Assembly: GCF_900996245.1 (NCBI RefSeq)
Contig: NZ_CAAJGK010000107.1
Span: 259,099-323,098, forward strand
Direction: 5' to 3'
DNA from: Paraburkholderia sp. BCC1886
GTDB taxonomy: Bacteria; Pseudomonadota; Gammaproteobacteria; Burkholderiales; Burkholderiaceae
Length of the DNA stretch: 64,000 nt
Shown one piece after another: positions 35,194 to 43,814 of the stretch. The translations under genes and the position numbers were made by a program. Within the stretch, counting starts at the first letter, position 1, and each line of letters opens with the position of its first letter. Below the pieces are notes generated by a model. That model searched no databases. It had not been told where the DNA came from and worked only from the letters and a program-made list of their open reading frames with translations.

Positions 35194-37668
35194 ATGGCAG
35201 TGTCGAGCACGACTGGCAGGCGCATCGGAAAAATCATCGCATGGTTGGTGGCAGTCATCGTGATTCTGATTGCAGCCCTGGCGATTTTCATTCTGACCTT
35301 CGACTGGAATCGGGCACGGCCCTATATCAACGACAAGGTCACTCAGGCCATCGGCCGGCCGTTCGCCATCAATGGCGACCTCAAGGTGGGCTGGCGGCAT
35401 CCGGTGGGCGAGACCGGCTGGCGCGCGTGGGTGCCCTGGCCGCGGTTCTCGGCAGCCAATATCACGGTGGGCAATCCGGACTGGGCCAAGCGCCCGCAAT
35501 TCGCGACGCTCGATGAAATCGACTTCCAGGTCGAGGTGCTGCCGCTGCTCGCGCATGACATCGTAATTCCCGCAATCAATCTCGTGAATCCTTCCGTCGA
35601 CCTCGAGCGCGTGTTCGATGGACGCAATAACTGGACGTTCAAGCTGGCATCGTCGAGCGGCCCGTCCGAGTGGAAGCTCGAACTGCACGACATCGCGTTT
35701 GCCAAGGGCAACGTCGCGCTCGCCGATCAGCAGAACAAGGTCGACCTGCAGATGGTCGTGGATACGCTCGGCCAGCCGATTCCGATCGGCGAGGCCATGA
35801 AGCAGCAGGAAGCGGCGTCGCGCAGTGCGTCCGCGGAGGCGATCGGCAAGGCGGGCGCCAGCAAACTCAAGGCGCAGGCAACCGCGCAGGCGGCCTCGGA
35901 GGCGGCGGCTGCATCTGCGGCTGCGGCGTCCGGCGCTTCGTCGACGGATGTCACGGCGTCCGGCACGACGGGGGCCACGGGCGCATCCGGCGCACTGGTC
36001 GCCGGTGGATCCGAAGGGGCCAGCGGCACGAGTGCGGTGACCTCTGTCGCATCCGGCGCGTCGTCGGCTAGCGACGCTGAGTCGGGCAGCGCGGCCAAAC
36101 CGGCGATTCCGCCCTATGCGATCGGCTGGACGGTCAAAGGCACGTACAACAAGACGCCGGTGTCGGGTAGCGGCAAGGTCGGCGGCGTGCTCGCCTTGCA
36201 GGACGCAAACCGGCCGTTCCCGGTGCAAGCCGACGTAAAGGCGGGCGACCTGCACGTGGGTCTGGTCGGCACGATCAACGACCCGACGCACCTCGCCGGG
36301 GTTGACCTGCGGCTCTGGCTGCAGGGCAACAGCATGGCGCGCCTTTATTCGCTGACGGGCGTGACCCTGCCGGATACGCCGCCGTATGCGACCGAAGGGC
36401 GCTTCGTCGGGCATTTCAAGCCGGGCGCCAGCATCTTCAAATATGAAAATTTTACAGGCCGGGTGGGCGGCAGCGATCTGAACGGCTCGCTGACCTATAC
36501 GGCACGCAAGCCGCGTCCGCTGCTGCAGGGCGAACTGATTTCGCATCTGCTGCAATTCTCGGATCTGGCGCCGGTGATCGGCGCCGACTCTAACGCGAGC
36601 AAGGCTAAACGCGGCGATGCGACTGCGCAGCCGGGCAACAAGGTGCTGCCGGTCGAAGAGTTCCGCACCGACCGCTGGAAGGCAATCGACGCCGACGTGA
36701 AGTTCACCGGCCGGCGCATTCTGAAAGACCCGGATCTGCCGATCACCGACCTGTACACGCATATCGTCATGAGCGACGGTGTGCTCTCGCTGGAACCGTT
36801 GAAGTTCGGCGTGGCGGGTGGATCGCTCGCATCGAACATTCATCTCGACGGCAGTACCACGCCGCTGAAGGGACGCTTTTCGACTTCGGCGCGTCACCTG
36901 AAGCTCAAGCAGCTGTTCCCGAACGTCAAGACCATGCAGAGCGCGCTGGGGGAAATCAACGGCGATGCAGCGCTGAGCGCAACGGGCAATTCACCGGCGG
37001 CATTGGCGGCGACCTCGAACGGCGAGATCAAGGCGCTGGTCACGGACGGCACGGTGAGCCGTCTGTACATGGAAGCGGCCGGCCTGAACGTGGCGAACGT
37101 GGTGTACGAAAAACTGTTCGGCAAGCGCGACGTGAAGATCAACTGCGCGGCCGCGGATTTCGTCGCCACCAACGGCGTGCTCGATTCGCGCGTGTTCGCA
37201 CTCGATACCGACGACGCGGTGATCGACATCGACGGCAACGTGAACCTGCGTGACGAGTCGATGGACCTCGGCATTCATCCGCATACGAAGGGCTTCCGGG
37301 TCTTCTCGCTGCGCTCGCCGCTGTACGTGAAGGGGACCTTCAAGGACCCGCACGTCGGCGTGGACGCAGCCGCGCTCGCATTGCGCGGTGGCGCGGCGGT
37401 GGGACTCGGTTTGATCAACCCGTTCGCGGCGCTGATTCCGTTGCTCGCGCCGAGCAACAACAAGCCGCTGCCTTGCGCGCAGTTGCTCTCGCAGGTGCGG
37501 CAGGCGCCGACGGCGCCGCCGCCGGGCGTCAAGCAGGCGCCGAAGGCGGCTATCTCTCTGGACGGCGCGCCGGTCAACAAGTCGTCGGGCAGCACGACGG
37601 CGCCGGCCGCCGATCGTAAGCCGGCGGCGGTGCCGCCGGCCAATGCGGCGCAATACAAGGGGAACTGA
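35194..37668 (+). CDS. AsmA family protein
   Basis: Large inner-membrane-anchored periplasmic protein, 824 residues. A single N-terminal transmembrane segment (IIAWLVAVIVILIAALAIF, about residues 12-35) is followed by the AsmA entry FDWNRARPYINDKVTQAIGR. Residues about 215-300 are an Ala/Ser/Thr/Gly low-complexity insert, and the AsmA-type C-terminal domain ends in a Pro/Ala-rich tail. The family is implicated in lipid transport across the periplasm and outer-membrane assembly. The ATG at 35194 places the membrane anchor at the N-terminus. A 59-codon gene follows after 1 nt. Confidence 0.9.
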   Translation: MAVSSTTGRRIGKIIAWLVAVIVILIAALAIFILTFDWNRARPYINDKVTQAIGRPFAINGDLKVGWRHPVGETGWRAWVPWPRFSAANITVGNPDWAKRPQFATLDEIDFQVEVLPLLAHDIVIPAINLVNPSVDLERVFDGRNNWTFKLASSSGPSEWKLELHDIAFAKGNVALADQQNKVDLQMVVDTLGQPIPIGEAMKQQEAASRSASAEAIGKAGASKLKAQATAQAASEAAAASAAAASGASSTDVTASGTTGATGASGALVAGGSEGASGTSAVTSVASGASSASDAESGSAAKPAIPPYAIGWTVKGTYNKTPVSGSGKVGGVLALQDANRPFPVQADVKAGDLHVGLVGTINDPTHLAGVDLRLWLQGNSMARLYSLTGVTLPDTPPYATEGRFVGHFKPGASIFKYENFTGRVGGSDLNGSLTYTARKPRPLLQGELISHLLQFSDLAPVIGADSNASKAKRGDATAQPGNKVLPVEEFRTDRWKAIDADVKFTGRRILKDPDLPITDLYTHIVMSDGVLSLEPLKFGVAGGSLASNIHLDGSTTPLKGRFSTSARHLKLKQLFPNVKTMQSALGEINGDAALSATGNSPAALAATSNGEIKALVTDGTVSRLYMEAAGLNVANVVYEKLFGKRDVKINCAAADFVATNGVLDSRVFALDTDDAVIDIDGNVNLRDESMDLGIHPHTKGFRVFSLRSPLYVKGTFKDPHVGVDAAALALRGGAAVGLGLINPFAALIPLLAPSNNKPLPCAQLLSQVRQAPTAPPPGVKQAPKAAISLDGAPVNKSSGSTTAPAADRKPAAVPPANAAQYKGN

Positions 37669-37669
37669 T

Positions 37670-37849
37670 ATGTCGATCCTGCCCGCAGACTGGTGGACGT
37701 GGACCTTGGGTGGCGGACTGTCGTTCGTGTTCCTGTGGTTGATCAGCGTACCGCCCGCGCGCGGTCGCTTCGACCGGTTCGATACCGGTCGTGGCACACG
37801 CGCCGGCGGCACGGCCTCGCCGCATCAGACGAGTCATGGCGCATCGTAA
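37670..37849 (+). CDS. Small membrane protein downstream of asmA
   Basis: 59 residues; family not recognised. One hydrophobic segment (WWTWTLGGGLSFVFLWLISV, near residues 7-26) is followed by an Arg/Gly/Thr-rich cytoplasmic-like tail. AAGGGGAAC before the ATG is a strong ribosome-binding site, and the gene starts 1 nt after the asmA stop, so it is very likely co-translated. Small membrane partners of AsmA-like proteins are not well described, so no function is assigned. Confidence 0.65.
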   Translation: MSILPADWWTWTLGGGLSFVFLWLISVPPARGRFDRFDTGRGTRAGGTASPHQTSHGAS

Positions 37850-37890
37850 GATGTGAATCCGGCCGTCGCAGCTGGATGGAGCTGAAATAG

Positions 37891-37934
37891 AAAGTCACGC
37901 CGCTCGAAGCATTCGCAGCGGCGTGACTTTTTTT
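37891..37934 (+). terminator. Rho-independent terminator of the asmA operon
   Basis: A 14-bp stem AAAGTCACGCCGCT / AGCGGCGTGACTTT (37891-37904 with 37917-37930), a 12-nt loop, and a run of seven T (37928-37934). It follows the small membrane-protein gene by 41 nt. Confidence 0.88.
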
Positions 37935-37973
37935 GATTGCCGGTATCGGCAGTAAGACAGGAAGATTGGCCGC

Positions 37974-38468
37974 TTATCTGAGAGAGCGCGGTGCTGCATC
38001 CCCAGCCGCGTCCTGCCGGCGAATCCCGCGACGAGTGCCGCTCACACGAGTCGCACCAAATTCCGCGAGAATCTTGCCGCGTGCGCGACTGGCAAAAACG
38101 AGAAAGCCGAAACCATCCGCCTCGTACCAGTAGCCGCCGTTCTCGAGACCGTCGAGCGGCTGTTCGAGCGCATTGGTAATCGATTCGATGCAGCGGCGCC
38201 GGAGTTCCGCGGGGGCGGGATACGGCGGTTGAGCGCCACGCACGCTGCACAGGAGCACGTCCAGACCTGGCAGAGCGTGAGCATAGAGAACCGGCTCGTC
38301 TTGCGCGCGGGCGCGCGCAATTTTGGTGTCGAGCTGGCCGAACGGCTTGAAATGTCGCAGCACCGCGAGGAACGACTCATCGCCGTCCACCTTCACGCGC
38401 CTGCGCTTTTTCGGGAAGGACATAAAAATTCGCCTGAAAAAGAATTGCAAGAAACGCAGCGTCCTCAT
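37974..38468 (-). CDS. Conserved hypothetical protein
   Basis: 164 residues; family not recognised. No signal peptide. The N-terminus is very basic and aromatic (MRTLRFLQFFFRRIF, then SFPKKRRRVKVDGD), followed by a compact region (ESFLAVLRHFKPFGQLDTKIARAR in two parts, ESITNALEQPLDGLENGGYWYEADGFGFLVFASRARG in parts) and a basic C-terminus. The ATG at 38468 is chosen because GGGAG lies 7 nt before it; the ATG at 38423 has no good ribosome-binding site. It is convergent with the asmA operon. Confidence 0.6.
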   Translation of the reverse strand: MRTLRFLQFFFRRIFMSFPKKRRRVKVDGDESFLAVLRHFKPFGQLDTKIARARAQDEPVLYAHALPGLDVLLCSVRGAQPPYPAPAELRRRCIESITNALEQPLDGLENGGYWYEADGFGFLVFASRARGKILAEFGATRVSGTRRGIRRQDAAGDAAPRSLR

Positions 38469-38861
38469 GCGACAACTCCCGGCTTCGCGCGCCGCACGTC
38501 GATCTTTTATAGCATACGACCAAGCCGGATTCACGATGATTCGACGCCACCGTCGTCACACCGTTTCCCGCACGAATCATGCCGAACCGCCTCGCCGCGC
38601 GCTTTCACTTCCAAAACAGCTGGTCTCCATCATAGACGCACGCGCCGCGGAAAAAACATCGTATACCAATAAAAAATGTCACTTTGGTATGGTCGGGCGC
38701 ATAGGTTCGCTACGTTGAAATATCTCGAATTCACGTCGATAATGGCCCGTCCGGCCGCACCACGCCGGGTTTGCCCGGCTTTATGCGCAGCGAATTGCCG
38801 GTTCGGTGAGTTGCGGGCAATCGGATGCGCCGCCGCGGCTTGAACGACCCTTCCGACGAAC
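38469..38861. other. Non-coding region before the sensor kinase gene
   Basis: 393 bp between a reverse-strand gene and the forward histidine kinase gene. It is locally A+T-richer than its surroundings and holds the dyad ATACCAA-N14-TTGGTAT (38663-38690). Other short frames lack ribosome-binding sites and family features. It probably carries divergent promoters. Confidence 0.7.
38663..38690. promoter_or_regulatory. Candidate operator dyad ATACCAA-N14-TTGGTAT
   Basis: Perfect 7-bp arms around an A-rich 14-bp spacer, in the gap upstream of the histidine kinase gene. No cognate regulator can be named. Confidence 0.4.
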
Positions 38862-40520
38862 ATGAAATTATTCACCAAGGGTCTGCTGTTGATTGCCGTG
38901 CCGAGCCTGGTCGAGCTGACGCTGCTGGGCGTCGTCTTCGATACCCAGCAGCAGGCCGCACAGGCCGCGGTCTGGGTGGCCAACAGCAAGCAGATCCTCT
39001 ATCAATCGGCGGCGCTCGTCGATCCACTGTTGCGACAGGCGGCGCGAGTGCGCACGGGCATGGTGGCGGGCGACCCGGCGTTCATCGACCGGCACACCGT
39101 GTGGGTCGATCTCGGCGACCGTCTGACAAAGCTCGAGACGCTGGTCGCCGATGCACCGCAGCAGGTGGAACGGGTGCACGCGATGCAGCGGGCGATCGAT
39201 TCGTATCGTCTGCAAAGTGTCGCCATCGCTCAGGCGTTGCGTGCGGGCGATCGTCTGGAACCGTTCGTCGCGCTGGAACAGGGTGCGCTGCCGCAGCAGA
39301 TCGGACAGTTTCGCGAGCAGCTGGCGCAGTTCGACGCCGAAGCATCGCGGCTCGACAACGCCCGCGGCGCGGCGCTCGCGCGCCGGCGGGCCCGTCAGCA
39401 GGCCGCATTGATCGCGGCCGTGCTGGGGTCGATGCTGATCTGGGCAGGCACCGCGATCGTCTTCGCGCGCAGCATCGGCAGGCGTTTCGAAGTGCTGACC
39501 GGCAATGCCGAACGCCTCGGTCGCGGCCGGTCGCTGGCGGCGCCGCTGTCGGGCAACGACGAAATCGCGGCGCTCGACGCCGTGCTGCATCAGACCGACG
39601 CGCGTCTGCAGTCCGCCGAAGTCGAGCAACGCGAGCTGAAAACCCGGCTCGAAGCCCGGGCCCGCGAGCTGGCAGGTGTCAACGAGGAGTTGCGCCAGGA
39701 GACGCAGGACAACGAGATGTTCATCTACAGCGTGTCGCACGATTTGCGCTCGCCGCTGGTGAATCTGCAAGGCTTTTCGAAGGAGTTGCAGGTATCGTGC
39801 GACGAACTCGATAGTCTGGTCGCCGAGGCGAAACTGACCGACGCCGAGCGCCGCCGGCTGACGCAGATTCTCGACGGCGACGTGCGCGAGTCGCTGCAGT
39901 ATCTGCGGACCGCGGTGACGCGGGCGGCGGCGATCATCGAGGCGCTGTTGCGTATTTCGCGGGCGGGGCGGCTCGAATATCAGTGGCAGCGTGTGAATGT
40001 CGGGCGCGTCGTGAGCCGGGTCGTCGCCACGCTGCAGACCAGCATCGAACAGCGCGGCGTGATGCTGACGGTGCGCGAGTTGCCGCCCGTGTGGGGCGAC
40101 CCGGGAGCGGTCGAACAGATTTTCGTCAACCTGATCGGCAATGCATTGAATTACCTCGATCCGGCGCGGCACGGGCGCATCGAAGTGGGCGCCCTGGAGC
40201 CGGAGCCGGCCGTCGAGGCCGATCACGCTACGGGCAACGGTATCGGCAACGGCACCGGTTCCGCCGACGGCATCACCGCGGTCCGCATGCGCACGTACTA
40301 CGTGCGCGACAACGGCCTCGGCATTCCGGCCGCGTATATGTCGAAGGTGTTCCGCGCGTTCCAGCGGCTGCATGGGGATATCGCGAGCGGCGAGGGTATC
40401 GGCCTCGCGCTCGTGCGTCGCTCCGTCGAGCGGCACGGCGGACGCGTCTGGGTCGAGTCGGCGGAAGGGGCGGGTTCGACGTTTTTCGTGGTGTTGCCGG
40501 AGCAGCCCGCGCGTCGTTGA
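38862..40520 (+). CDS. Membrane sensor histidine kinase (CHASE3-like, HAMP, HisKA, HATPase)
   Basis: 552 residues. TM1 is near residues 7-28 and TM2 near 183-203, enclosing a periplasmic helical sensor region (about 29-182) resembling CHASE3. A HAMP domain (about 204-257) and coiled coil lead to HisKA with phospho-acceptor H293 in YSVSHDLRSPLVNL. The ATP-binding domain has the N-box NLIGNALNYLD and G-boxes DNGLGIP and GEGIGLALV. The SHDLRSPL sequence and a following stand-alone receiver resemble phytochrome-type kinase/Rcp pairs, but no chromophore domain is present. The signal is unknown. Confidence 0.9.
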   Translation: MKLFTKGLLLIAVPSLVELTLLGVVFDTQQQAAQAAVWVANSKQILYQSAALVDPLLRQAARVRTGMVAGDPAFIDRHTVWVDLGDRLTKLETLVADAPQQVERVHAMQRAIDSYRLQSVAIAQALRAGDRLEPFVALEQGALPQQIGQFREQLAQFDAEASRLDNARGAALARRRARQQAALIAAVLGSMLIWAGTAIVFARSIGRRFEVLTGNAERLGRGRSLAAPLSGNDEIAALDAVLHQTDARLQSAEVEQRELKTRLEARARELAGVNEELRQETQDNEMFIYSVSHDLRSPLVNLQGFSKELQVSCDELDSLVAEAKLTDAERRRLTQILDGDVRESLQYLRTAVTRAAAIIEALLRISRAGRLEYQWQRVNVGRVVSRVVATLQTSIEQRGVMLTVRELPPVWGDPGAVEQIFVNLIGNALNYLDPARHGRIEVGALEPEPAVEADHATGNGIGNGTGSADGITAVRMRTYYVRDNGLGIPAAYMSKVFRAFQRLHGDIASGEGIGLALVRRSVERHGGRVWVESAEGAGSTFFVVLPEQPARR

Positions 40521-40614
40521 AACGGATGTCACGAAGTGAAGGCCCGCGAAATAACCGCGGCAAAAACATCGAGTAAGAGCAGTACGCATAACCGAAACCT
40601 GAGCGGGAGCGTAA

Positions 40615-41136
40615 ATGAGTCACGGGGATACGGTCAGCATCGTGCTGATCGAAGACGACGACGGCCACGCTACTTTGGTCGAGCGCAACCTGCGCCGTGC
40701 GGGAATTTCAAACGGGTTCGTGCGCTTTCGCGACGGCCAGCAGGCGCTCGATTATTTTTTTGGACCGGCGTCGGCGTCGGCGTCGGCGTCGGCATCGACC
40801 GCCTCGGCCGAGGTCGGCCGCGCGGTGCCGCTGGTGCGTCCGGCGCGCGAGGAGTTGACCAACTTCGTCGTGCTGCTCGATCTGAAAATGCCGCGCGTGG
40901 ATGGCTTCGAGGTGCTGCGGCGTTTGAAAGAGTCGCCGCAGACCGCCGCGGTGCCGGTGATCGTCCTGACCACCACCGACGATCCCCGCGAAATCACCCG
41001 TTGTTATGAGCTTGGCTGCAATGTCTACATCACCAAGCCGGTAGAGTACGACGCGTTCATCGAAGCCGTGCGGCGGCTCGGGTTTTTCCTGCAGGTCGTC
41101 AAGCTGCCGCCCGGCCAGCGCCTCGCGGCGCCGTGA
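40615..41136 (+). CDS. Stand-alone response regulator with Ala-Ser repeat insert
   Basis: 173-residue single-domain CheY-like protein of the Rcp1-like group; no output domain. Acidic pocket E13/D14/D15, phospho-acceptor D89 in VVLLDLKMPRVDG, and conserved K141 in YITKPVEY. Residues 52-61 are five Ala-Ser units within a longer loop before the phosphorylation strand (about residues 50-80). The neighbouring histidine kinase gene, 94 nt upstream, probably encodes its partner, and the hybrid kinase gene follows 78 nt downstream. Confidence 0.9.
   Translation: MSHGDTVSIVLIEDDDGHATLVERNLRRAGISNGFVRFRDGQQALDYFFGPASASASASASTASAEVGRAVPLVRPAREELTNFVVLLDLKMPRVDGFEVLRRLKESPQTAAVPVIVLTTTDDPREITRCYELGCNVYITKPVEYDAFIEAVRRLGFFLQVVKLPPGQRLAAP
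40768..40797 (+). repeat. 6-bp tandem repeat (GCGTCG) in the response regulator gene
   Basis: Four GCGTCG units and one GCATCG, in frame, encoding Ala-Ser five times. It could vary in length by slippage without a frameshift. Confidence 0.9.
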
Positions 41137-41214
41137 TGCAAACTTCACGTGCAGCTTTCCGAAAGCCGCGCGTGACAAGATAATCGAGTCGCTCCCAGCC
41201 AGAGAAGATTACGC

Positions 41215-43188
41215 ATGACCGAAGAAGTATCCACGCTGCCCGCCGCCTACATCCTGGTCGTCGACGACGACGAAGGGATCCTGCGGCTCGCGCGCAAGTC
41301 GCTCGAACGCGCCGGTTGCCGGGTCGCCATCTGCGCCGGCGTCGAAGCGGCGCGCGAGCGACTCGCCGCCGGCAGCCCCGACCTGCTGGTGCTCGACTAT
41401 CAGTTGAGCGGGCCGGAGACCGGGCTCGACTTCTTCCGCCGTCTGCGCGCCGAGGGCGTGCGGATTCCCGCCATCCTCGTGACCGGCTTCACCGACGAAT
41501 CGCGGGTGATCGAAGCATTGCGCGCGGGTGTGTCGGACGTCGTGCCGAAGTCCGGCGACTACCTCGATTACCTGCCCGAAGCGGTCGAGCGCGTGCTCTC
41601 GCAAGTGCGCCTGCAACGCGCCTCCGACGAAGCGCTGCTGCTGCGCGATCGCGAGCAGCATTACCGCACCTTGTCCGAAGCGTTGCCGCATCTCGTGTTG
41701 ACCTGCAACGCGACGGGCGACTGCGATTTTCTGTCGAAGCAGTGGTACGACTACACGGGTCTCGCCGAAAGCAGCGTCTACGGCATGGCGTGGCTCGACG
41801 CCGTGCATCCGGACGATCGCGAGACGGTTCGCCGCAACTGGCTCAAGACGCTCTCGGGCGACGGCGGCGATTACCACCACGAAATGCGGCTGCGTCGCCA
41901 CGATGGCGAATATCGCTGGTTCGATGCGCGCGTAGTGGGCATGCGTGACGCCGAGGGCGTTGTTGCCAAGTGGTTCGGTAGCTGGACCGACATCCATTCG
42001 CAGCGCGAGGCGATCGAAGAGCGGGAGCGTCTGCTGGCCTCGGAACAGGCCGCGCGGCAGACCGCGGAAGAAGCCAATCGCGCCAAAGATCGTTTTCTGG
42101 CGATGCTGTCGCATGAATTGCGCACGCCGCTCACGCCGGTGCTGGCCGGTGCCAGCGTGCTCGAGATGATCCCCGATTTGCCGGACCAGGCCCGCGCGAG
42201 CGTGCGCATGATTCGCCGCAATGTCGAACTGGAAGCGCGGCTGATCGACGATCTGCTCGATCTCACGCGAGTCGCGAACGGCAAGCTGCGACTGTCGCTG
42301 GAAACCGTCGACGTGCACGACGTGATGGACAGCGTGCTCGAACTGTTCCGCAGCGAAATTCAGGTCAAGCAGCAGGACGTGCACGTGCATAAGGACGCGC
42401 GCCATCACTATGTGCTCGCCGACCGCGCCCGTTTGCAGCAGATGCTATGGAACCTGATCCGCAACGCCGCGAAGTTCACGCCGGACGGTGGGCATATTTA
42501 TGTGCGTACGCGCGACGAGCGCATGCACTTGCAGATTTCAGTCGAGGACACCGGCATCGGCATCGAAGCCGCGCAGATCGGCAAGCTATTCAACGCGTTC
42601 GAGCAGGGCAACCAGAACATGACGCGCCAGTTTGGCGGGCTCGGCCTGGGTCTGGCGATCACCAAGGCGCTCACCGACGTGCACGGCGGCACGGTCGTCG
42701 CGCAAAGCCCTGGCGCTCACTGCGGCGCGACCTTCACGATCACGCTGCCGACCGCGGCCGAGCCCGCGCAAACTTCGCCTGTGATTGTGCCCGACGCGAT
42801 CCATCCGAGCGGTCTCCTGACTATTCTGCTGATCGAGGATCACGCGGATACCGCTGAAGTGATGGCGCAACTGATCCAGAGCCTCGGTCACGATGTGACG
42901 ACCGTCGGGCGCGTGGACGATGCGCTGGCCGCGACGCAACTCAAACGCTTCGATCTGATTGTCAGTGACGTGGGATTGCCCGATGGCACAGGGCTCGATT
43001 TCATCAAGGCGTTCCGCGTGCATTCCGATGCGCCGGCCGTTGCATTGACGGGTTTCGGTACCGATGAAGACGTGCGACGCTGTCTGAGCGCGGGCTTCAA
43101 TTCACATCTGACGAAGCCGGTGAATTTCGGTCAGCTGGAGACGATGATAGAAGGGGCGGTGAATCTGAAGGCGCAGAAAGAAGCTTGA
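41215..43188 (+). CDS. Hybrid sensor histidine kinase/response regulator (REC-PAS-HisKA-HATPase-REC)
   Basis: 657-residue soluble kinase. REC1 (about 12-127) has phospho-acceptor D61 in LLVLDYQLSG. A PAS/PAC domain (about 148-265) contains WLDAVHPDDRETVRRNW. HisKA has H300 in AMLSHELRTPLTP, and HATPase has LIRNAAKFTPDGG and EDTGIGI. REC2 (about 535-650) has D585 in LIVSDVGLPDGTG. No membrane segment is seen. It may receive phosphoryl groups from the upstream kinase through REC1. There is no DNA-binding output in the cluster, so the final target is elsewhere. Confidence 0.92.
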   Translation: MTEEVSTLPAAYILVVDDDEGILRLARKSLERAGCRVAICAGVEAARERLAAGSPDLLVLDYQLSGPETGLDFFRRLRAEGVRIPAILVTGFTDESRVIEALRAGVSDVVPKSGDYLDYLPEAVERVLSQVRLQRASDEALLLRDREQHYRTLSEALPHLVLTCNATGDCDFLSKQWYDYTGLAESSVYGMAWLDAVHPDDRETVRRNWLKTLSGDGGDYHHEMRLRRHDGEYRWFDARVVGMRDAEGVVAKWFGSWTDIHSQREAIEERERLLASEQAARQTAEEANRAKDRFLAMLSHELRTPLTPVLAGASVLEMIPDLPDQARASVRMIRRNVELEARLIDDLLDLTRVANGKLRLSLETVDVHDVMDSVLELFRSEIQVKQQDVHVHKDARHHYVLADRARLQQMLWNLIRNAAKFTPDGGHIYVRTRDERMHLQISVEDTGIGIEAAQIGKLFNAFEQGNQNMTRQFGGLGLGLAITKALTDVHGGTVVAQSPGAHCGATFTITLPTAAEPAQTSPVIVPDAIHPSGLLTILLIEDHADTAEVMAQLIQSLGHDVTTVGRVDDALAATQLKRFDLIVSDVGLPDGTGLDFIKAFRVHSDAPAVALTGFGTDEDVRRCLSAGFNSHLTKPVNFGQLETMIEGAVNLKAQKEA

Positions 43189-43220
43189 GGTGAAGGCTTC
43201 GAGCGTTGCTCGACCATTGA

Positions 43221-43255
43221 AAAAGCCGGTTTGCGTTTCACGCAAACCGGCTTTT
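43221..43255. terminator. Bidirectional intrinsic terminator between the hybrid kinase gene and mscL
   Basis: Perfect 15-bp stem AAAAGCCGGTTTGCG / CGCAAACCGGCTTTT with a 5-nt loop. A/T outer pairs give T-rich ends on both strands. It lies between convergent genes. Confidence 0.9.
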
Positions 43256-43258
43256 GTT

Positions 43259-43705
43259 TTAGCGCGGCGAGTCTTTCAACGAATCGCGGATTTCGCGCAG
43301 CAGCAGCACGTCTTCCGGCGTGGGCGGCGGCGCGGCCGGCGCGGCTTCAGCCGGCTTGCGCAGATTGTTGATGAACTTCACCATCAGGAAAATGATGAAC
43401 GCGAGAATGATGAAGTTGATTGCCACGGTGATGAACGAACCGTAGCCGAACACCGCCACGCCCGCCGTTTGCAAGTCTTTATACGACTCGGGGCTGCCTT
43501 TGAAGCTAGGTGGAATGTCGCCGAGGCGGATGAACTTGTTGGAGAAATCGAGGCCGCCGGTGGCGAGTCCGACAACCGGCATGATCAGGTCTTTGACAAC
43601 TGAATTGACGATGGTGGAAAACGCGCCGCCGATGATCACACCGACTGCCAGATCCATCACGTTGCCTTTGAGGGCAAATTCCTTGAATTCCTGGATCATG
43701 CTCAT
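43259..43705 (-). CDS. mscL: Large-conductance mechanosensitive channel MscL
   Basis: Homopentameric channel that releases solutes on hypo-osmotic shock. The 148 residues start MSMIQEFKEFALKGNVMDLA, followed by TM1 with VGVIIGGAFSTIVNSVVKDLIMP in two parts. TM2 is FITVAINFIILAFIIFLMVKFIN in two parts, and a cytoplasmic helix at the end includes VLLLREIRDSL. Length and topology are normal. It is transcribed towards the hybrid kinase gene and ends at the shared terminator. Confidence 0.96.
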   Translation of the reverse strand: MSMIQEFKEFALKGNVMDLAVGVIIGGAFSTIVNSVVKDLIMPVVGLATGGLDFSNKFIRLGDIPPSFKGSPESYKDLQTAGVAVFGYGSFITVAINFIILAFIIFLMVKFINNLRKPAEAAPAAPPPTPEDVLLLREIRDSLKDSPR

Positions 43706-43814
43706 AGGGGTTCCTCCGTAAAGTTGACAGAGAATGATACCAACCTGAGACGGATAGGCTAGCCCTTTAGCGGCTCTTTATAGGGCCTTGGCACAGGAAA
43801 ATACCCATCGATTC

